From contig JBBQWR010000013.1 of assembly GCA_038210495.1 (NCBI GenBank), positions 1-64,000 of the forward strand: a stretch of DNA of 64,000 nt, written 5' to 3'. Below, in pieces: positions 53,728 to 62,903 of this stretch. A model generated the notes under the pieces. That model did no database searches, had not been told where the DNA came from, and was given only the letters and a program-made list of their open reading frames with translations. The first letter of the stretch is position 1; each line of letters begins with the position of its first letter. Origin of the DNA: JBBQWR01 sp038210495 (lineage in GTDB: Bacteria; Planctomycetota; Planctomycetia; Pirellulales; DATAWG01). The translations under genes and the position numbers were made by a program.

Positions 53728-55008
53728 ATGAGATCTCGCGTGGTTGTCACCGGCTTGGGATGCATTACGTCGCTCGGTTCGAGCTCTCAACAGCTTTGGA
53801 ATCGACTGCTGCGGGGGGAGTCGGGCATTGGCCGGGCGACCCTGTTCGACACCACGAATTTCCCCACCCGCATCGCCGCTGAAGTCCGCGATTGGTCGAT
53901 CGCCGACGCTGGTGAAGACCCCCGCCGCTGGAGCCATTCCCCGCGGCAGACGCTCTTTGCCGTCGCAGCGGCCAAACAGGCCTTCGCCGACGCGGGGCTC
54001 GGCGATGTCGCGCGCGACCCCAGTCGGCTCGGAGTCTATCTAGGCGCCGGCGACGTCTATCAGGATTTTGGGCAGTTCGTCAAAATTCTCGAGCGCTCGA
54101 TGCGCCACGGCGAGATCGATTTGGGCGAGTATGCGAAGGCCGCATTTGAACTTCTCAACCCGGCCGACGAGTTGGAGCGGGAACCCCACATGGTCGCGAG
54201 CCATGTGGCGAGCCTGTTCGACGCACAAGGCCCCAACGTCAGCTCGTTCACGGCTTGCGCCGCCAGCAGCCAAGCGATCGGTGAATCGGCCGAGACGATT
54301 CGCCGGGGCGAGGCCGACATCATGATCGCCGGCGGCGCGCACAGCTTGATCCATACCTTCGGCGTCACGGGCCTAAGCCTGCTGACCGCGCTCAGCCGGC
54401 ACAACGACGAGCCTTGTCGGGCGTCGCGCCCGTTCGATCGAGACCGCGATGGTTTTGTGCTGGGCGAAGGGGCCGGTATCTTGATTCTCGAAGGGCTCGA
54501 GCACGCTCGGGCCCGCGGGGCTCAGATTTACGGCGAGATCAACGGCTATGGCGCCAGCGCCGACGCCTACCGCGTGACCGATATTCATCCCGAGGGGCGC
54601 GGCGCGGTCGCTTGCATGCAGCGAGCCCTGGACGATGCCCGGCTCAACCCTGCGGACATCGACTATATCAACGCCCACGGCACGAGCACGCTGCTGAACG
54701 ATAAAGTGGAAACGATCGCCGTCAAGCAAGTCTTTGGCAAGGCGGCTTATCGCACGCCGATTTCCAGCACCAAGAGCATGACGGGCCATTTGCTGGCCGC
54801 CGCCGGAGTGACCGAGTTGATCATCTGTCTGATGGCGCTGCGGGACGGAGCGCTTCCGCCGACGATCAACTACGAAACGCCCGACCACGAGTGCGATCTG
54901 GACTATGTGCCGAACGAGGCCCGCGATGCCCGCTGCCGGCACATTTTAAGCAACAGCTTCGGCTTCGGCGGCCAAAACGTGTCGCTCGTCGTCTCCCGGG
55001 CTGCGTAG
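53728..55008 (+). CDS. beta-ketoacyl-ACP synthase II-like (FabF family)
   Basis: A 426-residue condensing enzyme of fatty-acid or polyketide synthesis. The start at 53728 opens RSRVVVTGLGCITSLGSS, the normal FabF beginning; the frame is open farther upstream. The catalytic cysteine is in SFTACAASSQAIG near residue 175, the histidines are in YINAHGTSTLLND near 315 and in SMTGHLLAAAG near 352, and the final FGFGGQNVSLVVSR is standard. An isolated copy with no ACP, FabG or FabZ beside it; it may serve a specialised lipid pathway. Confidence 0.88.
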   Translation: MRSRVVVTGLGCITSLGSSSQQLWNRLLRGESGIGRATLFDTTNFPTRIAAEVRDWSIADAGEDPRRWSHSPRQTLFAVAAAKQAFADAGLGDVARDPSRLGVYLGAGDVYQDFGQFVKILERSMRHGEIDLGEYAKAAFELLNPADELEREPHMVASHVASLFDAQGPNVSSFTACAASSQAIGESAETIRRGEADIMIAGGAHSLIHTFGVTGLSLLTALSRHNDEPCRASRPFDRDRDGFVLGEGAGILILEGLEHARARGAQIYGEINGYGASADAYRVTDIHPEGRGAVACMQRALDDARLNPADIDYINAHGTSTLLNDKVETIAVKQVFGKAAYRTPISSTKSMTGHLLAAAGVTELIICLMALRDGALPPTINYETPDHECDLDYVPNEARDARCRHILSNSFGFGGQNVSLVVSRAA

Positions 55009-55113
55009 CCATTGGTTGCAGCAACCCTTGCTCGACCGATTGTCCCGCCGTTAAGGTGACCGGCGAGTTAGTCCGTTGCTTCCACTCGATTTCGACCACC
55101 AAAGAGTAGCGTT

Positions 55114-55710
55114 TTGCCCATCCAGGCGATTATCTTCGATTGCGACGGCACGCTGGCCGACACGATGCCCGTGCATTATGAGGCGTGGATCGCCACGCTG
55201 AGCCGCTATCTGGGGCTCTCGCTAAGCGAAGATCGGTTTTATGATCTGGGGGGCTGGCCGACGCTCGCGATCGCCGAATTGCTTCGCGCCGAGACGGGAC
55301 AGTCATTCGACCCGCAAGCCCTAGCGGCTGAAAAAGAACGGCAATTCGCAATCCGGCTCGCGGACGTGCAACCGATCCCGGCCGTTATCGATGTCGCCCG
55401 CAAGTCGCGCCGCCGGATGCCGATCGGAGTCGCGACCGGGGGCATTCGGCCCGTTTGCCAGGCGATCTTGGATCACATCGGGGTTGGCGGCTGGTTCGAC
55501 GCGATGGCGTGCGCCGAAGACGTGCCGCGACACAAACCGGCGCCGGATATTTTTCTTGAGGCCGCGCGGCGTCTGGCCGTCGATCCTCGCAATTGCCAAG
55601 TTTATGAGGACACAGATCCCGGGCTCGAGGCGGCGCGACGGGCAGGGATGGCAGCAATCGACGTGCGGACTTTCCATCGGCCGCGAAGAGTGACAGCGGT
55701 CCCATCATAA
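55114..55710 (+). CDS. HAD-superfamily phosphatase (beta-phosphoglucomutase-like)
   Basis: A 198-residue HAD hydrolase. Motif I is FDCDGTLADTMP with the nucleophile Asp and the acid Asp two residues on; motif II is GVATGG; motif III/IV is HKPAPDIFLEAARRL and YEDTDPGLEAARRAGM. The four-helix cap between motif I and II has the length of phosphoglucomutase or phosphoglycolate-type enzymes. The start is a TTG at 55114. It lies 105 bases after the FabF-like gene. Confidence 0.8.
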   Translation: MPIQAIIFDCDGTLADTMPVHYEAWIATLSRYLGLSLSEDRFYDLGGWPTLAIAELLRAETGQSFDPQALAAEKERQFAIRLADVQPIPAVIDVARKSRRRMPIGVATGGIRPVCQAILDHIGVGGWFDAMACAEDVPRHKPAPDIFLEAARRLAVDPRNCQVYEDTDPGLEAARRAGMAAIDVRTFHRPRRVTAVPS

Positions 55711-55807
55711 ACTGGTTAATCTCCAATTAGTTTCTTGCGGCAATTGAAGTCGTTGTTGTTTCAACTACGCTAAACTACGCCGTGTCATGGAACCAAGGAC
55801 GCTGCCG

Positions 55808-56575
55808 ATGAATCTTTTCGATTTGACCGACAAGGTCGCCATCGTCACCGGCGGTGGCAGCGGAATCGGAATGGGGATTGCGCACGGGTTGGCCGACGCC
55901 GGAGCGAGCGTGGTGATCGTCGGCCGCGATCGAGCGAAGCTAATCGCGGCGGCCGATCGATTGTCGAACGAGACAGGGCGAGCCGTGACGGCGATTGCCG
56001 GCGATGTGGCTGACGAAGCCCAAGTGAATTCCGCCGTCGCGGCGATCGCCGAGCGGTTTGGTCGGATCGACATTCTTTTCAACAACGCCGGCGTGACGAT
56101 CCGCAAGCCGCCGCAGGACTTTTCGCTCGACGAATGGCGGCAGGTGATCGATGTCAATTTGAACGGCGTGTTTCTCATGTGCAAAGCCGTCTATCCGGCG
56201 ATGAAGCGGGTGGGCGGGGGCAAAATCATCAACATCGGAAGCATGGCGTCGATCTTCGGCGCGAGCTACGCCTCGCCTTATGCGGCCAGCAAAGGGGCGG
56301 TCGTGCAATTGACCAAAAGCTTGGCGTTGGCCTGGGCGGCAGACAAAATTCAGGTGAACGCGATCTTGCCCGGTTGGTTCGAAACGGAGATGACCGACCG
56401 GGCTCGCGCCGAAGTCTCCGGTCTGAGCGACCGCGTCGCCGCGCGAATTCCAACGGGCCGCTGGGCCAAGCCGGCGGACATGGTCGGCACGGCGATTTGG
56501 CTCGCCAGCCGCGCGAGCGATTATGTCACGGGGGTCGCCGTGCCAGTCGACGGAGGTTATTCGTCCATGATGTAA
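55808..56575 (+). CDS. SDR-family oxidoreductase
   Basis: A 255-residue NAD(P)-dependent short-chain dehydrogenase. The Rossmann motif is TGGGSGIGMGIAHGL. The acidic motif is DVADEAQV, followed by FNNAGVTIRKP, the IINIGSMASI strand with the catalytic serine region, and the YAASKG catalytic Tyr/Lys. The PGWFETEMTDRAR and closing VAVPVDGGYSSM sequences match gluconate 5-dehydrogenase-type enzymes. AAGGA lies about ten bases before the ATG. A carbohydrate role would suit the GH51 gene next to it, but this is inference. Confidence 0.88.
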   Translation: MNLFDLTDKVAIVTGGGSGIGMGIAHGLADAGASVVIVGRDRAKLIAAADRLSNETGRAVTAIAGDVADEAQVNSAVAAIAERFGRIDILFNNAGVTIRKPPQDFSLDEWRQVIDVNLNGVFLMCKAVYPAMKRVGGGKIINIGSMASIFGASYASPYAASKGAVVQLTKSLALAWAADKIQVNAILPGWFETEMTDRARAEVSGLSDRVAARIPTGRWAKPADMVGTAIWLASRASDYVTGVAVPVDGGYSSMM

Positions 56576-56582
56576 TTGCCGA

Positions 56583-56640
56583 GTGGGCATCGCCCACCGA
56601 TTCCAAGAGGTACGTCCGTTTATGGTGGGCAGCCCATCCT
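56583..56640. repeat. short palindromic repeat pair after the SDR gene
   Basis: GTGGGCATCGCCCAC at 56583-56597 and GGTGGGCAGCCCATCC ending near 56640 are two related palindromes immediately after the SDR stop, similar in arrangement to families A and C but with a different core. Confidence 0.45.
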
Positions 56641-56671
56641 GCTTTCTCAAAGTTTTTTCGAGCTTCAAACG

Positions 56672-59089
56672 ATGTTAAATGGCATCTTGCTTCTCGCGGC
56701 CCTGACCGCCGTATCGGCCGACCCGCAAACGACGACGATCACGGTCGACGCAGCCAAAGTCGTTAATCGCGTCTCGCCGCTGATGTACGGTTCGTGCATC
56801 GAAGACGTGAATCATGAGATCTACGGGGGTCTGTATGCACAGATGATCTTCGGCGAGAGTTTTGAGGAGCCGCCGCAACTGAAGTTGCCGGAGTGGAAGA
56901 ATTTTGGCGGCGCGTGGTCCGTGCAGGATGGCGTCTGCTCCGTTAAATCGGACGCCGGCGCCAAGCTGCTTTGGACCGACGGTCCCACGCTTCTGGATGG
57001 GGTCGTTGAATGCGACCTGAAATTCGACGACCATCCGGGCGATAGCGCCGGGCTCATCCTTCGCGTGCAGCAGCCGGGCGTGGGCGCCGATGCGTTTGTC
57101 GGTTACGAAATCAGCATTGGTCCCTGGGGAAAATTTCTGCGACTGGGCCGTCATCGACACGACTGGAAATTATTGCAGCAGACGCCGATTGTGCTGGCGG
57201 ACGGGCCCTGGCATCATCTTCGCGTCGAGATGACAGGTCCCAAATTGTCCGTCTACGTTGATGGCGCCGCCGCGCCGACGATCGTCTATACGGACAACGA
57301 CGCTCCGCTCGCTGCCGGCAAGATTGGCCTCAGAACTTGGAACGCGGGGGTCCAGTTTCGCAATCTCGTGGTGGACGAGGGAACAAAGAAACGAGCGAAG
57401 CCCCAGTTCGTTATCGATCGCGGGGACGGCGTGAGCGGAATGTGGGACGCCGTCGCCGAGGGAGACGCACAAGCAAAATTTACTTGGGACGCGGATCGCC
57501 CTTTCAATTCGGCCCGATCGCAGAAGATTGAGCTCACCGGCGGTCGGGGCACGGCAGGCGTCGCCAACAGGGGGCTCAATCGCTGGGGGCTTGCCATTCG
57601 CGAGAACCATGCTTACGCCGGACGAGTTTATCTACGCCAAGCCGGCTATTCCGGCAGCGTGACCGTCGCGCTTCAGAGCGCCGACGGCAAGAAAACATAT
57701 GCCCACAAAAGCCTTGGTCCAATCGATAAGGATTGGCGGAAATTTGAATTCGTGATGCCTACGACGGAGACGGACACAACCGCCCGGCTGTCGGTGTCGA
57801 TCGACAAGCCGGGCGCCGTTTGGATCGATCAGGTGTATCTGTGCGGGACGGGCGACGATCTGTTTCACGAACTGCCCATCCGAGGGGACATCGGCCGGGA
57901 ACTGCAAGCTCAGGGGCTCACGGTGCTTCGCTACGGTGGATGCATGGTTAACGCCCCGGAGTACCGCTGGAAGAAAATGATCGGCGACCGCGACCGCCGG
58001 CCGGAGTACCCAGGCTGGTGGTATCCCCATACAACCAACGGCTTCGGGATCGAGGAGTTCCTGCAATTCTGCGATGCGGCGAAGTTTGAGAAGGTGTTTG
58101 CCATCAACGTCGAAGAAACGCCGCAAGACGCCGCCGATCTGGTCGACTATTTCAATGGGCCGGTGTCGACGGAATGGGGCAAGCGCCGCGCGGACAACGG
58201 CCATCCCGAGCCGTATCGCGTCAACTACATCGAGATCGGCAACGAAGAAGCGACCGCGCCCCATTACATCGAGCGATTCAAACTGCTGCATGAGGCGATG
58301 CACGCCCGCGATCCGAAATTGCAATTCATCGTTGCCGCGTGGTGGGAGCCGGAGAATCCGGCGACTCGCCGGATCGTCGAGCAGTTGGACGGCAAGGCCG
58401 ACCTGTGGGACGTCCATGTCGGCGGAGACGATCTGCATGAGGGTCGTAGCGTCGACGCGCTGTTTACGCGAATGGAGAAACTGGTGCGCGATTGGGCGCC
58501 GGCGACGAAGCTGAAAGCGTGCGTGCTCGAAGAGAACGGCGGCCGGCATGACCTACAGCGGGCGCTCGGGCACGCGCGAGTGCTCAACGCGACCCAGCGG
58601 CACGGCGATTTTGTGCTGATGGACTGCCCGGCCAATTGCCTTCAGGCGCTCGGACAGAACGACAACGACTGGAATCAGGGCCAAGTGTTTTACAACAGCG
58701 GCCAAGTTTGGGGCATGGCCCCGTTTTATGCCCAGCAGATGGCCGCGGGTGGCCATTTGCCTTGCCGCGTGGCCAGCGACGTGAGCGGCGACGACACGAA
58801 CGTCGATGTAACTGCCACCCGCAGCGAGAATGGCGATACGCTGGTGCTCAAGCTGGTGAACGTGGCCGACAAGCCGCGCCGCTGCGACATTCGACTCGAG
58901 CATTTTGGGCCACTTGAGCCGACCGCAAAGGTGCAAACCCTGCGAGGCGCGCTAAGTGATGTGAACACGCCGGAGCAACCCGAGCGTATTCGTTCGGTGG
59001 AGAGCACGCTGGACCACGCGGCGGATCGCTTCGAATACGAGGCGCCGCCGTATTCGTATACCGTGCTGCGTATGAAGAAGCGATCGTGA
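56672..59089 (+). CDS. secreted GH51 alpha-L-arabinofuranosidase with inserted lectin-like domain
   Basis: An 805-residue glycoside hydrolase that would release arabinose from plant or algal polysaccharides. The start at 56672 gives a signal peptide to about residue 16. The GH51 fold begins VNRVSPLMYGSCIEDVNHEIYGG, then is interrupted by a concanavalin/LamG-like domain at about residues 70-225 (VVECDLKFDDHPGDSAGLIL, GPWHHLRVEMTGPKLSVYVDG). The CBM-like module at about 260-400 precedes the catalytic barrel. The acid/base glutamate is in EIGNEEATAPHY near 521 and the nucleophile in VLEENGGRHD near 620. The C-terminal beta domain ends the protein. The neighbouring SDR suggests sugar metabolism. 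Confidence 0.85.
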   Translation: MLNGILLLAALTAVSADPQTTTITVDAAKVVNRVSPLMYGSCIEDVNHEIYGGLYAQMIFGESFEEPPQLKLPEWKNFGGAWSVQDGVCSVKSDAGAKLLWTDGPTLLDGVVECDLKFDDHPGDSAGLILRVQQPGVGADAFVGYEISIGPWGKFLRLGRHRHDWKLLQQTPIVLADGPWHHLRVEMTGPKLSVYVDGAAAPTIVYTDNDAPLAAGKIGLRTWNAGVQFRNLVVDEGTKKRAKPQFVIDRGDGVSGMWDAVAEGDAQAKFTWDADRPFNSARSQKIELTGGRGTAGVANRGLNRWGLAIRENHAYAGRVYLRQAGYSGSVTVALQSADGKKTYAHKSLGPIDKDWRKFEFVMPTTETDTTARLSVSIDKPGAVWIDQVYLCGTGDDLFHELPIRGDIGRELQAQGLTVLRYGGCMVNAPEYRWKKMIGDRDRRPEYPGWWYPHTTNGFGIEEFLQFCDAAKFEKVFAINVEETPQDAADLVDYFNGPVSTEWGKRRADNGHPEPYRVNYIEIGNEEATAPHYIERFKLLHEAMHARDPKLQFIVAAWWEPENPATRRIVEQLDGKADLWDVHVGGDDLHEGRSVDALFTRMEKLVRDWAPATKLKACVLEENGGRHDLQRALGHARVLNATQRHGDFVLMDCPANCLQALGQNDNDWNQGQVFYNSGQVWGMAPFYAQQMAAGGHLPCRVASDVSGDDTNVDVTATRSENGDTLVLKLVNVADKPRRCDIRLEHFGPLEPTAKVQTLRGALSDVNTPEQPERIRSVESTLDHAADRFEYEAPPYSYTVLRMKKRS

Positions 59090-59114
59090 AACTTCGATCG
59101 TCGCGCTGGCAGCC

Positions 59115-61571
59115 TTATTCGTAGCGCAGGGCTTCGATCGGATCCAGTCGCGAGGCTTTCCACGCCGGATAGAAACCGAAGATAATTCCCACGCCGGCCG
59201 AGATCACGACCGCCAGCACGATCACGGGAATCGACGGCTCCGTGGGCCAATTCTTGATCTGGCGCACCAGGATCGAAGTGATGCGTCCGAGGGCGATCCC
59301 GACCGCGCCGCCGAGTAAACACAGGAGAACGGCTTCGACCAAAAATTGCCGCAAGATTTGAAAGTCGCGGGCGCCGACTGCCATCCGCAAGCCGATCTCG
59401 CGGGTCCGCTCGGTCACGGAGACGAGCATGATATTCATGATCCCGACGCCACCGACGACAAGTGAGATCGCCGCGACGACCATCAGCAAAACGCCCATTT
59501 GATCGGCGGCCGACGACATCTTCTTTTGCACTTCGGTCATATCTCGGATGTCGAAATCGTTGCCCCGCTCGGGCCGCAAATGGTGGCGTTCGCGGAGCAG
59601 GGCCGTGATCTGATCGATGGCCAACGGCACCTCGGCCGTGCTTCCCGCTTTGGCGATCATCATGTCGAAATTGATGAACCGCACGAGTTGCGGGGTGTCG
59701 GCTGCTTGGGCCACCGACGGCACATCGTACAACGACATGGCCGTCGGATAAAGATTATCGAGACTGTTAAGCGTCGCGGCCGCGTTTTGGGTATTCACGG
59801 TCTGCGCCGCGGCGGTGGTGCTCCCCGCGCCGCCGGCGTTGACCCGAAATTTGACCGTCGTCCAAGGAGCAATCACCGTGTCGTCCTGATCCTGGCCGAG
59901 CATGTTGGCGCCCTTTTTGGCCAGCACGCCGACGACGCGAAACGTCACGTTCTGGATTCGCACGTCTTTGCCCAGCGGCGATTCGTCTTGGAACAGCTCG
60001 TGCTTGAGCGTGGCGCCGATCAGGCATACATTGCTGCCGTTGTGGACGTCGCGGTCGGTGAACATCTCGCCTTCGTCGATCTCCCATTCGCGGACGCGGA
60101 TATAAGAGGGCGCCGTGCCGCTGAGCGACTTGGGAACCCAATTGCGATTCCCATAGACGACCTGAGCGCGAGCCCACACGATGGGCGCCACCTCGCTGAC
60201 GGCCGGACATTGGCGCAGGATCTCGTCCATGTCGTCGGGCTTGAGAGTTTGAAAACTGCCGCTGCCGAAGCTAACGCTGCCGCTCATCGCGGCGCCCGGA
60301 AAGATCAGCAAGTTGTTGGCGCCCATGCTGGCGATGATTTTTTGGACTCCTAGCCGGGATCCTTGGCCGATCTCGGTCATGGCGATGACGGCGCCAACGC
60401 CGATAATCACGCCCAGCGCGGTCAGAGCCGAACGGAGTTTGTTTCGCCGCAGGGCATTCAAGGCGGAGCGCAGCGTGATGGGCAGTAAATTGGGTAGGGC
60501 AAACCCACGCGGGCGGTGCTTCGGCGATGGCAGTTCGATTACCCGCGCGACGGCATCCGCGCGGCGCTGAGTTTGAGTCAAAACGTGGTCGATTTCGGTG
60601 ACGATTGCGCTTCCGGTCGTCGATCGGCTGTAACTGGGCGCGCGCCGAATCTCCGCATCGGCCGTATGAATCATAGGATCGTCAACGGTCGCGACCGAGG
60701 CGGCGATCCGCGGCACGACGATTCCTGGCGTGCCTTCGGCCGATTCGAAGGCGCGGCCGCGCGAGAACGGCCAAAGACGCCGGCGCGACGCCGAATCGGC
60801 GCGAGATCGGCTATGCGGTCCTCGCGGTTCGCTGGGGCCGGCATGCGCGGGGCCGCTCGAAGTCAATTCAAGCAGCTCGGCCCGCTCCGGCGCCTGCTCC
60901 TCGACAATCAGTCCGTCCGCGACCTGGATGGTGCGATGAGCGAAGCTGGCGACTTTCGGATCGTGGGTGACCAGCACGACCGTGATTCCCTCGGCGTTCA
61001 GTTGCTGAAACATCCGCAAAATCTCGACGCTCGTCTTGGAATCGAGATTGCCGGTCGGCTCATCGGCCAGGACGAGAGCGGGGCGGTTCACAAGCGCCCG
61101 GGCGATCGCCACCCGCTGCTGCTGACCGCCGGACATCTGCGACGGTTCGTGGTTGAGGCGATCTCCCAATCCGACTTCTTCCAGCAGCGACTGAGCCAGC
61201 CGGCGTGCTTCTTTGCCTGGCGGACGTTTGGCGGCGTAATCGAGCGGCATGACGACGTTGTTCTTGGCGGTGGTCCGGGGCAACAGATTGAAGCTCTGAA
61301 ACACAAACCCCAGCTTGGCCGTTCGAACGAGCGCCCGGCGATTGGCGTTCAGGCCGCTCATCTCTTGTCCATCCAGCCAATAACGACCGGAGGTCGGCCG
61401 ATCGAGACAGCCGAGAATATTCATGAGCGTCGTCTTGCCGGACCCCGACGCGCCCATCAGCGCGATCATCTCGCCGCGGCGAATCGTCAGCGAGACGCCT
61501 TTAAGGACGTTCAGATCGACTTCGCCGAGACGATAGGTCTTCGTGATATTTTCGAGCCGGATTAGGTCCAT
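59115..61571 (-). CDS. MacB-like ABC exporter, fused ATPase and permease
   Basis: An 818-residue fusion. The N-terminal ATPase (1-225) has Walker A GASGSGKTT, the signature MSGGQQQRVAIA, Walker B VLADEPTGNLDS and the H-loop VTHDPKV. A hydrophilic linker of about 140 residues (225-365), rich in Ser/Arg/Pro, is much longer than usual. The permease then has a first transmembrane helix (KLRSALTALGVIIGVGAVIAM), a long periplasmic MacB_PCD domain to about 660, and the FtsX bundle with VVAAISLVVGGVGIMNIML and AVLLCLLGGAVGIALG. No membrane-fusion (MacA) or outer-membrane partner gene is adjacent. Function could be lipoprotein, peptide or drug export. Confidence 0.85.
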   Translation of the reverse strand: MDLIRLENITKTYRLGEVDLNVLKGVSLTIRRGEMIALMGASGSGKTTLMNILGCLDRPTSGRYWLDGQEMSGLNANRRALVRTAKLGFVFQSFNLLPRTTAKNNVVMPLDYAAKRPPGKEARRLAQSLLEEVGLGDRLNHEPSQMSGGQQQRVAIARALVNRPALVLADEPTGNLDSKTSVEILRMFQQLNAEGITVVLVTHDPKVASFAHRTIQVADGLIVEEQAPERAELLELTSSGPAHAGPSEPRGPHSRSRADSASRRRLWPFSRGRAFESAEGTPGIVVPRIAASVATVDDPMIHTADAEIRRAPSYSRSTTGSAIVTEIDHVLTQTQRRADAVARVIELPSPKHRPRGFALPNLLPITLRSALNALRRNKLRSALTALGVIIGVGAVIAMTEIGQGSRLGVQKIIASMGANNLLIFPGAAMSGSVSFGSGSFQTLKPDDMDEILRQCPAVSEVAPIVWARAQVVYGNRNWVPKSLSGTAPSYIRVREWEIDEGEMFTDRDVHNGSNVCLIGATLKHELFQDESPLGKDVRIQNVTFRVVGVLAKKGANMLGQDQDDTVIAPWTTVKFRVNAGGAGSTTAAAQTVNTQNAAATLNSLDNLYPTAMSLYDVPSVAQAADTPQLVRFINFDMMIAKAGSTAEVPLAIDQITALLRERHHLRPERGNDFDIRDMTEVQKKMSSAADQMGVLLMVVAAISLVVGGVGIMNIMLVSVTERTREIGLRMAVGARDFQILRQFLVEAVLLCLLGGAVGIALGRITSILVRQIKNWPTEPSIPVIVLAVVISAGVGIIFGFYPAWKASRLDPIEALRYE

Positions 61572-61849
61572 TCAAGTATCCGCATTGAGCGATCGGCGGC
61601 AGGAGTATGTAGGAAGCGGCCCGCGGCGACACTCAATCTCTCGTCCGGCGCCGGGCCAAGGTTCCTGGCCGGAGCACCCCGAACGAGAATCGAAATCGCC
61701 GAGGAGAACGCTGAGTCAGATCGACTGCCGATTTGCAAAGGAGGGCGTGTGCGGGTGGGCGGGAAATTTGGCAGCACCCGCATTCTAGCCGATTGGCGGG
61801 CTGGCCTCAAGAAATTTTTCCGCGCCCCCGAGGCCCCGGTCGCATAGCA

Positions 61850-62563
61850 CTATGCGGCCTGGCGCCGGCGAATCCCTCCACTGAGCAGCACAAGCCCGAA
61901 ACCGCTAACCAGTAGCGCCAGCGTCGCCGGTTCGGGCGCCGCCGTCAGATTGTCCATGCCGAACCGGCCGTTGAGCTTGTCGCCGACTTCCGCGGGCGAC
62001 GCCGAGCTCAACACGCGAAAATCTCCCACAGACGTCAAAAATGTGGCCAGGGCAGTCGCCGAGTTGAGCGCCGTTAAGTTGGCGGCATTGATCGCAAAAA
62101 CCGCATGATGCCACGCGCCGTCGGCCGGTAGAACGAAAGCTGTCGTGGAAGCGTAACTCGGCGTTGCGCTGTTGCCACCGCTTTGCCGCAAGGCGATTCG
62201 CATGGATAGCGCCTGCGTTCCGAAATTCTCAAGATCCATCGCGATCGCGCTGACGCCCGCCGAAATGAAATTGCCGTCCCATTGATTAGCGTTGAACGAA
62301 ATCAACCGCGAACCGCCGCCGAACGTCCCGGATGAAACCTGCAAATACCTGTCGCCCGAGCCGGTTGGTCCGCCGGTCGTCACGTTGACGGGGTCCGGCG
62401 CATTGGCGTTCGCCCAACTGGCGAGCGTGCCGTCTTGAAACGTGTCGATTTGTCCGTTCACGATCTGACCGGCAGGCGCCGAGTTCTGCCAAAGGGCTAA
62501 CATTCCCAGGATCAACAGGACCGCCGGGAGCCATCTTACAAGAACCGTGATGTTTTTGATCAT
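61850..62563 (-). CDS. PEP-CTERM sorting-domain protein
   Basis: A 237-residue secreted protein. The start at 62563 opens a signal sequence to about residue 34 (VLVRWLPAVLLILGMLALW). The mature part is a beta-sandwich type with SGDRYLQVSSGTFGGGSRL, DLENFGTQALSMRIALRQ and FGMDNLTAAPEPATLALL. It ends with the PEP-CTERM signal: AAPEPATL, a hydrophobic helix and a short basic IRRRQAA. Processing by an exosortase is implied; no such gene is in the window. Confidence 0.8.
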   Translation of the reverse strand: MIKNITVLVRWLPAVLLILGMLALWQNSAPAGQIVNGQIDTFQDGTLASWANANAPDPVNVTTGGPTGSGDRYLQVSSGTFGGGSRLISFNANQWDGNFISAGVSAIAMDLENFGTQALSMRIALRQSGGNSATPSYASTTAFVLPADGAWHHAVFAINAANLTALNSATALATFLTSVGDFRVLSSASPAEVGDKLNGRFGMDNLTAAPEPATLALLVSGFGLVLLSGGIRRRQAA

Positions 62564-62710
62564 CGGAATATCCCGAATAAAAAGTAACGAAACGACAAGG
62601 CGCCTAGTGTCGACGAAAAATCGCGAGAAGATTGAGCGCCAGTGAGCACCGCTCAACGAAAGAACGGTCGCCGACGATGGACTTGGTTCAGCAGAATCGC
62701 GAAAACAAGA

Positions 62711-62737
62711 GTGCTATTCTTCAAAAGGCAATAGCAC
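62711..62737 (-). terminator. possible terminator hairpin downstream of the REC gene
   Basis: GTGCTATT (62711-62718) is perfectly inverted as AATAGCAC (62730-62737) with an 11-base loop. On the minus strand it follows the hybrid-kinase remnant by about 170 bases and is followed by TCTTGTTTT. Weak stem of mostly A-T pairs; uncertain. The 62564-62903 gap otherwise has no gene. Confidence 0.35.
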
Positions 62738-62903
62738 GGGCATCTGCATTAGCGGCCGATGGAAGATTCGCGGCTGAAAGGCCAAAAGATCCGAGAAGCC
62801 ACCACTTATATAGCGACGGCCGTCGGAGGAAGCAACAGATTGGAAGAACTTTTTAGCCCCCCGATGCCATGTCCTTTGCCGCCGGCGCCGTTCGAGGTAG
62901 TTT

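Noticed and set aside
62632..62856. A 74-codon plus-strand frame in the gap before the PEP-CTERM gene
   Set aside because: No ribosome-binding site fits, composition is mixed, and it crosses a hairpin; not enough support.
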